Positions 56,135-64,000 of a stretch of 64,000 nt of DNA are shown in pieces (position 1 is the first letter of the stretch; each line of letters starts with the position of its first letter). The notes beneath the pieces are model-generated. The model did no database searches. It saw only the letters and a program-made list of their open reading frames with translations, and was not told where the DNA came from. The stretch is from Klenkia soli (GTDB taxonomy: Bacteria; Actinomycetota; Actinomycetes; Mycobacteriales; Geodermatophilaceae). Made by a program: the position numbers and the translations under genes. The stretch lies in the NCBI RefSeq assembly GCF_900103975.1, contig NZ_FNIR01000001.1, forward strand, positions 434,001 through 498,000. The letters are read 5' to 3'.

Positions 56135-56956
56135 ATGGACGTCGGGGTCGACTGGGGCGCGCTGGGCGTCAACGCGCTGATCACGCTGGGCGTGCTGCTG
56201 GTGGTCTTCACCGGCACCTGGCTGCTGGCGCTGCGGCTGGGGCGGCACTCGGTCATCGACGTGGTCTGGGGCATGGGCTTCGTCGTCGTGTCCCTCGTCG
56301 GGCTCCTGGTCGCACAGGCCGGCGACCACGGGGACCTGGGGCGCCAGCTGCTCGCCCTCGCGCTGACCACGGCGTGGGGCGTGCGCCTGGCCGTGCACAT
56401 CGGCCGGCGCAACGGCTCGAAGGAGGACCCTCGCTACGAGGAGATCCTGGCCCGGGCGACGGGCTCACCCGCGGCGCACATCTACCGGCGGGTGTACCTC
56501 AGCCAGGTCGCGGTGCTGTTCGTGGTGTCGCTGCCCCTGCAGGTCGCCGCGTTCCAGGAGGGCTCGGCGACGTCGGGCTGGCCGCTGGTCGCCGCCCTGC
56601 TGGGTGTCGTCGTCTGGTCGGTCGGGTTCACCTTCGAGACCGTCGGCGACTGGCAGCTCGAGCGGTTCAAGGCCGACCCCGCGAACAAGGGCGTCGTCAA
56701 CGACCGCGGCCTGTGGCGGTACACCCGGCACCCCAACTACTTCGGCGACGCCTGCGTCATGTGGGGGCTCTGGCTGCTCACCGCCGGCCACTGGTCGGGC
56801 CTGGTCGTGCTGGTCTGCCCGGTGCTCATGACCGCCAACCTGGTCAAGGGCTCCGGCGCGGCCATGACCGACCGGCGGATGCGGAGCACCCGCAAGGGCT
56901 TCGCCGAGTACGTCGAGCGCACCAGCGGCTTCGTCCCACTGCCCCCGCGACGCTGA
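56135..56956 (+). CDS. DUF1295 integral membrane protein (BfaC-like)
   Basis: A membrane protein of about 273 residues in the DUF1295/steroid 5-alpha-reductase-like group, with multiple hydrophobic segments. The hallmark RGLWRYTRHPNYFGDACVMWG is present near residue 190-210. In mycobacteria a homologue follows the 10-methyl fatty acid methyltransferase gene. I chose ATG at 56135, 6 nt after GAGGAG; the GTG directly before it is too close. The exact reaction is unknown. Confidence 0.83.
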   Translation: MDVGVDWGALGVNALITLGVLLVVFTGTWLLALRLGRHSVIDVVWGMGFVVVSLVGLLVAQAGDHGDLGRQLLALALTTAWGVRLAVHIGRRNGSKEDPRYEEILARATGSPAAHIYRRVYLSQVAVLFVVSLPLQVAAFQEGSATSGWPLVAALLGVVVWSVGFTFETVGDWQLERFKADPANKGVVNDRGLWRYTRHPNYFGDACVMWGLWLLTAGHWSGLVVLVCPVLMTANLVKGSGAAMTDRRMRSTRKGFAEYVERTSGFVPLPPRR

Positions 56957-56957
56957 G

Positions 56958-57001
56958 CACACCGCGATCCTCCGGATCGCACCGCGGCCAACGGCCGTCC
57001 C
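56958..57001. repeat. dispersed intergenic hairpin repeat, copy 2
   Basis: Same orientation as 12493-12536, four mismatches in 44 nt, identical over 56963-56990. The hairpin GCGATCC-TCC-GGATCGC begins 8 nt after the DUF1295 stop. A separate terminator follows at 57104, so the repeat is not needed for termination. Confidence 0.75.
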
Positions 57002-57103
57002 GATCTGGGCTGAGCCGCTCCGCGTCCCGCGGGAGGAGGCCTCCGGCCCCCGTCCCGCGGGACGTCCCCGGGGGTCACCTGGCCGGGCCGCTCCCCCGCC
57101 GGG

Positions 57104-57148
57104 ACGCAGAACGCCCCCGCGACCGGTGGTTGCGGGGGCGTTCTGCGT
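57104..57148. terminator. bidirectional terminator between DUF1295 gene and rplA
   Basis: A perfect 17-bp stem (57104-57120 with 57132-57148), 11-nt loop, between converging genes. It can end both transcripts. Confidence 0.85.
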
Positions 57149-57156
57149 GCGGTGGC

Positions 57157-57879
57157 TCAGACCTGGGAGGCCTCGTCGACCAGCAGGTTGCGGGTGCGGT
57201 TCGGGTCGACCTGGATGCCCGGGCCCATCGTCGTGGAGACGGTGACCTTGCGGACGTACCGGCCCTTGGCGGCCGAGGGCTTCGCGCGCAGGACCTCGTC
57301 GAGGGCGGCGGCGTAGTTCTCGACCAGCTTGGTCTCGTCGAAGGAGACCTTGCCGATCACCAGGTGCAGGTTGGACTGCTTGTCGACGCGGAAGTTGATC
57401 TTCCCGCCCTTGATGTCGTTGACGGCCTTGGTGACGTCGGGGGTCACGGTGCCGGTCTTCGGGTTCGGCATCAGGCCGCGAGGGCCGAGGATGCGGGCGA
57501 TCCGGCCGACCTTGGCCATCTGGTCGGGGGTGGCGATCGCGGCGTCGAAGTCCAGGAAGCCGCCCTGGATGCGCTCGATCAGGTCCTCGGCACCGACGAC
57601 GTCGGCGCCGGCGGCCTCGGCCTCGGCGGCCTTGTCACCGGTCGCGAACACGATGACGCGGGCGGTCTTGCCGGTGCCGTGGGGCAGGTTGACCGTGCCG
57701 CGGACCATCTGGTCGGCCTTGCGGGGGTCGACACCGAGGCGGATGGCGACCTCGACGGTGGCGTCGTACTTGGTGGTCGACGTCTGCTTCGCCAGACCGG
57801 CCGCCTGCAGCGGGCTGTACAGCTGGTTCGCGTCGACGAGCTCGGCCGCCTTGCGGAAGTTCTTGCCGTGCTTGGCCAT
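57157..57879 (-). CDS. rplA: 50S ribosomal protein L1
   Basis: L1 forms the mobile stalk at the E site and can repress its own operon. The 240 residues have the core [32 protein letters not shown] and the ending [10 protein letters not shown]. It follows rplK by 77 nt. Confidence 0.97.
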   Translation of the reverse strand: MAKHGKNFRKAAELVDANQLYSPLQAAGLAKQTSTTKYDATVEVAIRLGVDPRKADQMVRGTVNLPHGTGKTARVIVFATGDKAAEAEAAGADVVGAEDLIERIQGGFLDFDAAIATPDQMAKVGRIARILGPRGLMPNPKTGTVTPDVTKAVNDIKGGKINFRVDKQSNLHLVIGKVSFDETKLVENYAAALDEVLRAKPSAAKGRYVRKVTVSTTMGPGIQVDPNRTRNLLVDEASQV

Positions 57880-57956
57880 GTGGTGCTCCTGTTCTCACCC
57901 GGTGCCCGGGCAGATCGTGTGGTGAACGGGCCTGGCCGGCCCTCCCACGGGTACTG

Positions 57957-58385
57957 CTAGTTGACGGTGATGCCCATCGACCGGGCGGTGCCGGCGATGA
58001 TCTTCTCGGCCTGGTCCAGGTCGTTGGCGTTCAGGTCGGTCATCTTGGTCTGGGCGATCTCGCGGACCTGGTCGCGGGTGACCGAGGCGACCTTGGTCTT
58101 GTGCGGCTCGCCCGAGCCCTTCTCGACACCGGCGGCCTTGAGCAGCATGCGCGCAGCCGGCGGGGTCTTGGTGATGAAGGTGAACGAGCGGTCCTCGAAC
58201 ACCGAGATCTCGACCGGGACGACGTCGCCGCGCTGGGACTCGGTCTCGGCGTTGTAGGCCTTGCAGAACTCCATGATGTTGACGCCGTGCTGGCCGAGCG
58301 CCGGACCGACGGGCGGCGCGGGGGTGGCCGCACCGGCCTTGATCTGGAGCTTGATGACCGCGGTCAACCGCTTCCTGGGGGGCAT
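57957..58385 (-). CDS. rplK: 50S ribosomal protein L11
   Basis: L11 binds the GTPase centre of 23S rRNA, where thiostrepton acts. The 142 residues contain [20 protein letters not shown] with the prolines of the thiopeptide site intact, and [27 protein letters not shown] (C-terminal RNA-binding part). It follows nusG by 48 nt. Confidence 0.97.
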   Translation of the reverse strand: MPPRKRLTAVIKLQIKAGAATPAPPVGPALGQHGVNIMEFCKAYNAETESQRGDVVPVEISVFEDRSFTFITKTPPAARMLLKAAGVEKGSGEPHKTKVASVTRDQVREIAQTKMTDLNANDLDQAEKIIAGTARSMGITVN

Positions 58386-58433
58386 GACTTCCTCTTCTTG
58401 TCGTTCAGGTGGTGGAACGGACAGCCAGGTCCG

Positions 58434-59354
58434 CTAGAGCTTCTGGACCTGGCTGAAGGACAGCTCGACCGGGGTCTCGCGGCCGAAGATCGAGACCAGC
58501 ACCTGCAGCTTCTGCTGCTCGGCGTTGATCTCGTTGATGGTGGCCGGCAGGGTCGCGAACGGCCCGTCCATGACCGTGACCGACTCGCCGACCTCGAAGT
58601 CGACCAGCGGCGTGCTCGAGGAACCCTGCGCCGGCGCACCGGCCTCGGGGGCCGAGGGCGCCTTGGCGGTGGTCGCCGGGACCAGCAGCTTGACCACCTC
58701 GTCCAGGCTCAGCGGCGAGGGCCGCGACGTGGCGCCGACGAAGCCGGTGACGCCCGGGGTGTTGCGCACCGCACCCCAGGAGTCGTCGGTGAGGTCCATG
58801 CGGACCAGCAGGTAACCCGGCAGCACCTTGCGGTTGACCTGCACCCGCTTGCCGTTCTTGATCTCGGTGACCTCTTCGGTCGGGACCTCGATCTGGAAGA
58901 TGTAGTCCTCCATGTCGAGGCTGGTGATCCGCGACTCGAGGTTGGTCTTGACCTTGTTCTCGTAGCCGGCGTAGCTGTGGATGACGTACCAGTCGCCGAA
59001 CGCCGTGGCCAGCGCCTTGCGCATCGCCTCGGCGGGGTCCTCGTCCTCCGCCTCGGCGGTCGCCAGGACCTCCTCGGTGAGCGGGTCGTGGTCGGGTGCC
59101 GGCTCCAGCGTGGTGTCCCCGACCAGCGCGTCGTCGACGGCGCCGCGGGCGTTGCCCGAACCACCGGGGACGGCGTCGGCCATCGGGTTGTCGGCGGTCA
59201 GGTCACCGGTGTCCACGGAGCCCTCGGCCGCACCGGTCTCGCGCACGCCGGTCTCGGCGTCGACGGCACCGGTCGTGGCGTCCGTGTCGGCGTCGGCCGT
59301 CGGCTCCTCGGTGGCGGCGTCGACGGCCTCGTCGGTCTCGCGGGGGTCGGTCAC
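58434..59354 (-). CDS. nusG: transcription factor NusG with acidic N-terminal extension
   Basis: NusG travels with RNA polymerase and links it to Rho and the ribosome. The NGN domain begins near residue 117 ([18 protein letters not shown]) and the KOW domain near 249 ([20 protein letters not shown]). About 110 residues before the NGN domain are Asp/Glu/Ala-rich and probably disordered; long N-termini also occur in other actinobacterial NusG. It follows secE by 70 nt. Confidence 0.96.
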   Translation of the reverse strand: MTDPRETDEAVDAATEEPTADADTDATTGAVDAETGVRETGAAEGSVDTGDLTADNPMADAVPGGSGNARGAVDDALVGDTTLEPAPDHDPLTEEVLATAEAEDEDPAEAMRKALATAFGDWYVIHSYAGYENKVKTNLESRITSLDMEDYIFQIEVPTEEVTEIKNGKRVQVNRKVLPGYLLVRMDLTDDSWGAVRNTPGVTGFVGATSRPSPLSLDEVVKLLVPATTAKAPSAPEAGAPAQGSSSTPLVDFEVGESVTVMDGPFATLPATINEINAEQQKLQVLVSIFGRETPVELSFSQVQKL

Positions 59355-59424
59355 GGGGTGGGTCTCTTTCCTGTGCGTCGGTGGTGCGTGCAGTGGGTCG
59401 GTGTGCCGGCTGCCCGGCCCGGCG

Positions 59425-60051
59425 TCAGCCGAAGACGGCGATGACGCCCTGGGCGAAGAGGATGTCCAGCCCGGCCACCAGCGCGACCATCACGGCCACG
59501 AAGACGATGACGACCGTGGTGTAGGTGATCAGCTCGCGCCGACCGGGCCAGATGACCTTGCGCAGCTCGGCCACGACCTCGCGGAGGAACCGGCCGATGC
59601 TGCGCTTCTCGCGCAGCTCGGCGGCGCGGGCACGCTCGGCGTCGGCGCGGGTGCGGGTCTCGTCCTTCTTGCCGACCGCGCTCTTCCCGCCGGTGTCGCC
59701 GCGCGCCGGGCGGGTGGTGCGGGCCTCGCTGGCCGGGCGGCCACCGGGCCGGTCACGCCGGCGAACCCGGGGGGCCTCGGGCTCGTCGTCCTCGTCGTCG
59801 CCGGCGGTGATGGCACCGCGCCGGCGGCGGGCCGGGGTGGCGACGACCTTGTCCTCGTCCTCGACCGCCTCCTCGGCGACCTCGTCCTCGGCGGCCTCGA
59901 GCTCGGCGGCGTCGTCGACCCCGGGGGTCTCCGCGTCGATCTGCTCGTCGGTCAGCTCGCCGTCGGCGGGCTCGGCGACGCCGTCGGCGGGCTCGGAGCG
60001 GGGACGGCGCGGCTCGCGCTCGCCCTCGGTGCCCGGCTGCTCGTCGCTCAC
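59425..60051 (-). CDS. secE: preprotein translocase subunit SecE with long N-terminus
   Basis: SecE clamps SecY in the membrane. The SecE core is only the last 70 residues or so ([24 protein letters not shown], then one membrane helix). About 135 residues before it are acidic, then basic, and likely disordered. I chose GTG at 60049-60051 ([11 protein letters not shown]), giving 208 residues; no other start nearby fits. It lies between tRNA-Trp and nusG. Confidence 0.92.
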   Translation of the reverse strand: MSDEQPGTEGEREPRRPRSEPADGVAEPADGELTDEQIDAETPGVDDAAELEAAEDEVAEEAVEDEDKVVATPARRRRGAITAGDDEDDEPEAPRVRRRDRPGGRPASEARTTRPARGDTGGKSAVGKKDETRTRADAERARAAELREKRSIGRFLREVVAELRKVIWPGRRELITYTTVVIVFVAVMVALVAGLDILFAQGVIAVFG

Positions 60052-60149
60052 TGCGCCTCGCCTCGAATGTCGGTGTTCGTCTGGTGGTGGGACTCCGGCG
60101 CCCCGACCGGTGGCCGGGGCACCTGCACGCCGGCGGGCCGGCGGACGGG

Positions 60150-60222
<73 letters not shown>

Positions 60223-60448
60223 AGGCGACCGCGCGGGGCGGACGCCGGGGGTCGTGTCCCGCCGGCGGCGCAGACGGACCACCCTGGGTCGGAGTGGTAC
60301 CGGGGCACGCCGGTGGCAGGGTGCACGAACCCCAGGCGAGAAGTGTACGTGACCGGGTCCGGGGGCGACCACAGCCCGGTCCGCCCGGTGGTCCACGCGG
60401 TGGTCGCCGGAGGGCTGGACGGCCCACCGGGCGGGGCGGGCTGACACG

Positions 60449-61723
60449 ATGGGCACCATGACCGCCCCGACCGCACCGGGGCCCGGCACGCCGGGGCCCC
60501 AGCAGCCGCCCGTCTCCCCCGCCGACCGACGGGTGTCCCGCCGGATCGCCTCGATCGCGGAGTCCGCCACCCTCGCCGTCGACGCCAAGGCCAAGGCGCT
60601 GAAGGCGGCCGGCAAGCCGGTCATCGGGTTCGGCGCGGGCGAGCCCGACTTCCCGACGCCGGACTACATCGTCGAGGCGGCGGTGCAGGCCGCCCGCAAC
60701 CCGACCTACCACCGGTACACCCCCGCCGGCGGGCTGCCCGCGCTCAAGGAGGCCATCGTCGCCAAGACGCTGCGCGACTCCGGGGTGCAGGCCACCACGG
60801 CCGACGTGCTGGTCACCAACGGCGGCAAGCAGGCGGTCTACGAGGCCCTGGCGACCATGCTCGACCCGGGCGACGAGGTGCTGCTGCCCGCGCCCTACTG
60901 GACCACCTACCCCGAGGCGATCCGGCTCGCCGGCGGCGTGCCCGTGCCGGTCGTGGCCGACGAGCAGTCCGGCTACCTGGTGTCGGTCCGGCAGCTGGAG
61001 GCTGCCCGGACCCCGCGCACCAAGGTGCTGCTGTTCTGCTCCCCGTCCAACCCGACGGGCGCGGTGTACCCCGCCGAGCAGGTCGAGGAGATCGGCCGGT
61101 GGGCGCTGGAGTCGGGCCTGTGGGTGCTGACCGACGAGATCTACGAGCACCTGACCTACGGCGGGGTGACCGCGCCGTCGATGCCGGCGGTCGTCCCCGA
61201 GCTGCAGTCGCGGTGCGTGATCGTCAACGGCGTCGCCAAGACCTACGCCATGACCGGGTGGCGGGTGGGCTGGATCCTCGGCCCCTCCGACGTCGTCAAG
61301 GCCGCGACCAACCTGCAGTCGCACGCGACGTCCAACGTGGCGAACGTGTCGCAGGCCGCGGCGATCGCGGCGCTGACCGGCGACCTCTCGGCGGTGGACA
61401 CCATGCGGGCGGCCTTCGACCGCCGCCGGCAGACGATCGTGGGCATGCTGCGCGAGATCCCGGGCATCGCCTGCCCGGAGCCGCAGGGCGCGTTCTACGT
61501 GTACCCGTCGGTGAAGGCCCTGCTCGGCCGCGAGATCGCGGGCCGGACGCCGGCCAGCAGCGTCGAGCTGGCCGAGATCATCCTGGAGGAGGCCGAGGTC
61601 GCCGTCGTCCCGGGCGAGGCGTTCGGGACGCCGGGCTACCTGCGGCTGTCCTACGCCCTGGGCGACGACGACCTGGTGGAGGGCGTCAGCCGCATGCAGC
61701 GGCTGCTGGGCACCGCGGGCTGA
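60449..61723 (+). CDS. PLP-dependent aminotransferase, aspartate aminotransferase type
   Basis: A class I/II (fold type I) aminotransferase of 424 residues, probably acting on aspartate or a related amino acid. Motifs: [36 protein letters not shown], and the PLP-binding lysine K264 in [16 protein letters not shown]. Start is ATG 60449 or ATG three codons later. It runs opposite to the tRNA-Trp/secE unit and to hadB, so it is separately transcribed. The preferred substrate cannot be told from sequence. Confidence 0.88.
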   Translation: MGTMTAPTAPGPGTPGPQQPPVSPADRRVSRRIASIAESATLAVDAKAKALKAAGKPVIGFGAGEPDFPTPDYIVEAAVQAARNPTYHRYTPAGGLPALKEAIVAKTLRDSGVQATTADVLVTNGGKQAVYEALATMLDPGDEVLLPAPYWTTYPEAIRLAGGVPVPVVADEQSGYLVSVRQLEAARTPRTKVLLFCSPSNPTGAVYPAEQVEEIGRWALESGLWVLTDEIYEHLTYGGVTAPSMPAVVPELQSRCVIVNGVAKTYAMTGWRVGWILGPSDVVKAATNLQSHATSNVANVSQAAAIAALTGDLSAVDTMRAAFDRRRQTIVGMLREIPGIACPEPQGAFYVYPSVKALLGREIAGRTPASSVELAEIILEEAEVAVVPGEAFGTPGYLRLSYALGDDDLVEGVSRMQRLLGTAG

Positions 61724-61742
61724 GGAAGGACCCCTCGCCCCC

Positions 61743-61778
61743 GGCGCGGGCCGTCACAGCTGGACGACGGCCCGCGCC
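61743..61778. terminator. bidirectional terminator overlapping the hadB 3' end
   Basis: A perfect 13-bp stem (61743-61755 with 61766-61778). The right arm lies inside the last hadB codons and the stem spans its stop codon. It separates the converging aminotransferase and hadB genes. Confidence 0.65.
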
Positions 61779-62179
61779 AGGCTCAGCACCTTCTCGCCAC
61801 CGCTGGTGACGGTGAGGTCGACGCGGACCCGGTCGCCGTCCAGCAGGGCGGCGACCCGGCCGGCGACGACGACCTCGGCACCGGTGCCGTCGTCGGGCAC
61901 GACGACCGGACGGCTGAACCGCACCGAGTACTCGACGAGCGCGCCGGGGTCACCCGCCCAGGCCGTCACCGCGCGGGCGGCGAGGCCGGCGGTGAGCATG
62001 CCGTGCGCGATGACGCCGGGGAGCCCTACCTCGGTGGCCACGCGCTCGTTCCAGTGGATGACGTTGAAGTCACCGGAGGCGCCGGCGTAGCGGACGAGGT
62101 CGGCCCGGGTCACGGTCGACGTCTGCCCGGGCAGCTCGGTGCCGACCTCGACGTCGGCGAACCCGACCACGGCGGCCAT
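61754..62179 (-). CDS. hadB: (3R)-hydroxyacyl-ACP dehydratase subunit HadB
   Basis: The catalytic half of a hot-dog-fold dehydratase for fatty acid elongation. The 141-residue protein has the catalytic pair D37 and H42 in SGDFNVIHWNERVA, the same spacing as mycobacterial HadB. I chose ATG at 62177-62179 (MAAVVGFADV), which shares one base with the hadA stop (TGATG). It is expected to work with HadA. Confidence 0.92.
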   Translation of the reverse strand: MAAVVGFADVEVGTELPGQTSTVTRADLVRYAGASGDFNVIHWNERVATEVGLPGVIAHGMLTAGLAARAVTAWAGDPGALVEYSVRFSRPVVVPDDGTGAEVVVAGRVAALLDGDRVRVDLTVTSGGEKVLSLARAVVQL

Positions 62180-62640
62180 CAGGCACTCCCCTCGGCGGCC
62201 GTGCCCCGCGCGACGAGCATGGAGCTGGTGCGGCACACGGCTTCGCCGTCCTCGGTGGTCAGGTCGACGCGGGTGGTCAGCATGTCGTTGCCGGCCACGG
62301 TGCGCACGGCCTCGATCGAGGCCGTGGCGACGAGCCGGTCGCCGGCCCGGACGGGGCGGTGGTGGACGAACTTCTGCTCGCCGTGCACGACCCGGCTGTA
62401 GTCGATCGCGACGTCGGGGTCCTCGAGCACGACGTTCCCGGCGCCCAGGCTCAGCACGATGGCGAACGTGGGCGGCGCGATGACGTCGGGGTGCCCGGCC
62501 GCCCGGGCCGCCTCCGGGTCGCGGTAGACCGGGTCCGGGTCGCCGAGCGCCGCGGCGAACTCGGCGATCTTCTCGCGACCGACCTCGTACACGACGGAGG
62601 GCGGGTAGCTGCGCCCGACCAGTCCTGCGTCCAGCGTCAT
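62179..62640 (-). CDS. hadA: (3R)-hydroxyacyl-ACP dehydratase subunit HadA
   Basis: The substrate-binding half of the HadAB dehydratase. The 153 residues have the hot-dog fold (FAAALGDPDPVYRDPEAA, APPTFAIVL) but lack the catalytic Asp/His pair found in HadB, as expected for HadA. It lies 34 nt after rpmG. In mycobacteria HadAB works in mycolate elongation; in an organism without mycolic acids it may serve general type II fatty acid synthesis. Confidence 0.92.
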   Translation of the reverse strand: MTLDAGLVGRSYPPSVVYEVGREKIAEFAAALGDPDPVYRDPEAARAAGHPDVIAPPTFAIVLSLGAGNVVLEDPDVAIDYSRVVHGEQKFVHHRPVRAGDRLVATASIEAVRTVAGNDMLTTRVDLTTEDGEAVCRTSSMLVARGTAAEGSA

Positions 62641-62674
62641 GCTCCCCGCCCTCCGGCGATCCGTGCGACGACCG

Positions 62675-62839
62675 TCAGCGGGTCTCGCGGTGGACCGTGT
62701 GCTTCTTGTCCTTGGGGCAGTACTTCTTCAGCTCGAGCCGGTCGGGGTCGTTCCGACGGTTCTTGCGGGTGATGTAGTTGCGGTTCTTGCACTCCTGGCA
62801 GGCCAGGGTGATCTTCGGACGGACATCGGTGGCTGCCAT
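62675..62839 (-). CDS. rpmG: 50S ribosomal protein L33 with an altered zinc site
   Basis: L33 is a small protein near the E site. The 54 residues begin [36 protein letters not shown] normal zinc form has two CxxC pairs. Here C14 and C17 are present but the second pair is C41-x-x-D44 (YCPKDKKH), so the fourth cysteine is replaced by aspartate. Zinc may still be held by D44 or H47, or not at all. It heads the rpmG-hadA-hadB group. Confidence 0.93.
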   Translation of the reverse strand: MAATDVRPKITLACQECKNRNYITRKNRRNDPDRLELKKYCPKDKKHTVHRETR

Positions 62840-62894
62840 GAGCGTTTCCTCGCCTTGTTCGGGATCGGGTGGCGCGTGGGGTCCCCCACACGCC

Positions 62895-62919
62895 GACGGA
62901 CCCCGTGGAGGGGTCCGTC
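62895..62919 (-). terminator. hairpin between tRNA-Met and rpmG
   Basis: A perfect 10-bp stem GACGGACCCC / GGGGTCCGTC with a GTGGA loop just after the tRNA-Met 3' end. It may end the tRNA transcript or process it away from rpmG. Confidence 0.55.
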
Positions 62920-62924
62920 ATGGG

Positions 62925-62998
62925 TAGCGGCGACCGGACTTGAACCGGTGACACAACGATTATGAGCCGTTTGCTCTACCAGGCTGAGCTACGCCGCC
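62925..62998 (-). tRNA. trnM: tRNA-Met (CAT), elongator
   Basis: A 74-nt cloverleaf starting GGCGGCGTAGCTC, anticodon loop CTCATAA (anticodon CAT), T-arm ACCGG-TTCAAGT-CCGGT. The acceptor stem has one G-T pair at its end. A paired acceptor end and context next to tRNA-Thr suggest the elongator rather than the initiator. CCA is not encoded. Confidence 0.94.
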
Positions 62999-63008
62999 GC
63001 GATCGTGC

Positions 63009-63030
63009 GGGCCGGTCTCGCAACCGGCCC
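63009..63030 (-). other. hairpin between tRNA-Thr and tRNA-Met
   Basis: Arms GGGCCGGT and ACCGGCCC with a CTCGCA loop, 8 bp, in the 43-nt spacer between the two tRNAs. It may help processing of a shared precursor. Confidence 0.4.
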
Positions 63031-63041
63031 GGGCTGATCGG

Positions 63042-63114
63042 AGCCCCTTTACGGAATCGAACCGTAGACCTTCTCCTTACCATGGAGACGCTCTGCCGAC
63101 TGAGCTAAAGGGGC
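63042..63114 (-). tRNA. trnT: tRNA-Thr (GGT)
   Basis: A 73-nt cloverleaf starting GCCCCTTTAGCTC, anticodon stem TCTCC/GGAGA with loop ATGGTAA (anticodon GGT) and T-loop GGTTCGATTCC. The acceptor stem is perfect. CCA is not encoded. It is the first gene of the tRNA-Thr, tRNA-Met, rpmG group. Confidence 0.96.
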
Positions 63115-63144
63115 CTGCAGCTCCTCGCGGAGCGTGCGGCGAGA

Positions 63145-63173
63145 ACTGTAACAAACCCTCAGGAGCGGACGAA
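63145..63173 (-). promoter_or_regulatory. candidate tRNA-Thr promoter
   Basis: On the minus strand: -35-like TTCGTC (63168-63173), 17-nt spacer, -10 TACAGT (63145-63150), the same -10 as at infA. The -35 lies inside the end of the EAL gene. Start near 63138, about 24 nt before the tRNA. Confidence 0.4.
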
Positions 63174-64000
63174 CAACCGGCGGTGCGGCGCGCCCGGCGC
63201 GGCCGACCGGACGCCGGTGCGGGCCAGCAGCCAGTTCTCCAGGCGGTCGTCGGGCAACGGGCGGCTGACCAGGAATCCCTGGAGCTTGTCGCAGCCCATC
63301 TCGGCCAGCAGGTCCCGGGTCACCTCGTCCTCGACGCCCTCCGCGACCACCCGCAGCCCCAGGTTGTGGGCCAGCTCGACGATCGAGCGGGCGATGAAGG
63401 ACTCGCTCTGGCTGGTGGACATGCCGAGCACGAAGGACTTGTCGATCTTGAGCTCGTCGATCGGCAGCTGGCGCAGCTGGGACAGCGAGGAGTAGCCGGT
63501 GCCGAAGTCGTCCATCGACAGCCGCAGCCCCAGCGAGTGCAGGTCGGCCAGCACGGTGGAGTTGCGGACCGAGTCGTCGACGACGATGCCCTCGGTCAGC
63601 TCGAGGGTCAGCAGCGAGCCGGGGACGCCGTGGTGCCGCAGCGCGCCGCGGACCCGGTCGACCAGGTCGGGCTCGGCCAGGCACCGCGCCGAGAGGTTGA
63701 CCGCGACCGACAGCGCGATGTCCTGGTCCAGCCACTTGCGGCAGCGCTCGAGGGCGAGGTCCAGCACGTAGTCGGTGACGGCGCCGATGCGGCCGATCTG
63801 CTCGGCGAGGCCGATGAAGTCGTCCGGCGGCACGTTGCCGTAGCGGGGGTGCGCCCAGCGGACCAGGGTCTCGACCGAGACGATGTCGGAGGTCCGGGTG
63901 TCGACGATGGGCTGGAACACCACGGTGATCTGCTTCTCGGCCATCGCCGACTCCAGCTCGGTGCCCAGCTGCAACCGCCGCAGGCTCTGCTGGTCGAGCA
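63159..64000 (-). CDS. EAL-domain c-di-GMP phosphodiesterase, C-terminal part (cut by window edge)
   Basis: EAL domains hydrolyse the second messenger c-di-GMP. About 280 residues are visible; the gene continues past the right edge, where a GGDEF or sensory domain is expected because the visible start (RRLQLGTELESAM) looks like a GGDEF-EAL linker. The signature is ETL instead of EAL (SVETLVRWAHP). The other active-site motifs are present: NLSARCL, LELTEG, MDDFGTGYSSL, LKIDKSFV, VAEGVED and LQGFLVSRPL. It is probably active. Confidence 0.9.
   Translation of the reverse strand, partial: LDQQSLRRLQLGTELESAMAEKQITVVFQPIVDTRTSDIVSVETLVRWAHPRYGNVPPDDFIGLAEQIGRIGAVTDYVLDLALERCRKWLDQDIALSVAVNLSARCLAEPDLVDRVRGALRHHGVPGSLLTLELTEGIVVDDSVRNSTVLADLHSLGLRLSMDDFGTGYSSLSQLRQLPIDELKIDKSFVLGMSTSQSESFIARSIVELAHNLGLRVVAEGVEDEVTRDLLAEMGCDKLQGFLVSRPLPDDRLENWLLARTGVRSAAPGAPHRRLFVRS

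Noticed and set aside
52819-57960. A 1713-codon open frame on the plus strand.
   Set aside because: It runs antisense through mkl, rplL and rplJ and out of frame through the methyltransferase gene; its protein is arginine/glycine/alanine-rich noise typical of high-GC non-coding frames.

Overview
The window is a strongly GC-rich actinobacterial chromosome segment. The coding is dense, with many GTG starts and 1-4 nt overlaps between genes. Zinc-type S4, S14 and L36, a TTG-started RpoB, a complete Mce transport operon, the rpmG-hadA-hadB order and the protein sequences together suggest a Frankiales/Geodermatophilales-like organism (Geodermatophilus, Blastococcus or Modestobacter type). That placement is an inference from gene content, not a measured one. 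There is no prophage, insertion sequence, CRISPR array or integrated element.

Left end (1-8300): the end of the rplM-rpsI-glmM unit, a lipoprotein, a beta-carbonic anhydrase and a molybdenum cofactor block (moeA-moaC-mog on +, fdhD on -, mobA on +), then an NAD(P)-binding protein and truA. Positions 7418-30239 hold an almost unbroken minus-strand ribosomal superoperon. In transcription order this is str (rpsL-rpsG-fusA-tuf), S10 (rpsJ to rpsQ), spc (rplN to secY, then adk and map) and alpha (infA-rpmJ-rpsM-rpsK-rpsD-rpoA-rplQ-truA). Strong hairpins lie between several of the units.

Middle (30240-41100): a plus-strand island with a cytosolic trypsin-like protease, a small protein resembling the protease's own N-terminal domain, and a luciferase-like F420 oxidoreductase. 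It is followed by rpoC and rpoB on the minus strand. Good sigma-70-type promoters can be read for rpsL, rpoB and infA.

Accessory core (41124-53021): a complete Mce lipid-import operon, mkl-yrbEA-yrbEB-mceABCDEF plus two Mce-associated membrane proteins. It sits between rplL and rpoB, with every junction from mkl to mceF translationally coupled. The MceD subunit carries a calcium-loop-like motif.

Right end (53213-64000): rplJ-rplL; a plus-strand lipid pair (SAM-dependent fatty-acyl methyltransferase and DUF1295 membrane protein); then rplK-rplA, nusG, secE and tRNA-Trp. Next come a plus-strand aminotransferase, hadA-hadB, rpmG, tRNA-Met and tRNA-Thr, and a c-di-GMP phosphodiesterase (EAL) cut by the window edge.

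Most of the window is core translation and transcription machinery. The less ordinary points are the symmetric, apparently leaderless fdhD/mobA promoter, a 44-bp dispersed hairpin repeat, truA without a standard start codon, the protease/N-domain pair, the Mce operon at the rplL-rpoB junction with its calcium-loop MceD, and an L33 protein with an altered zinc site. I saw no clear sign of an entirely new multi-gene system.
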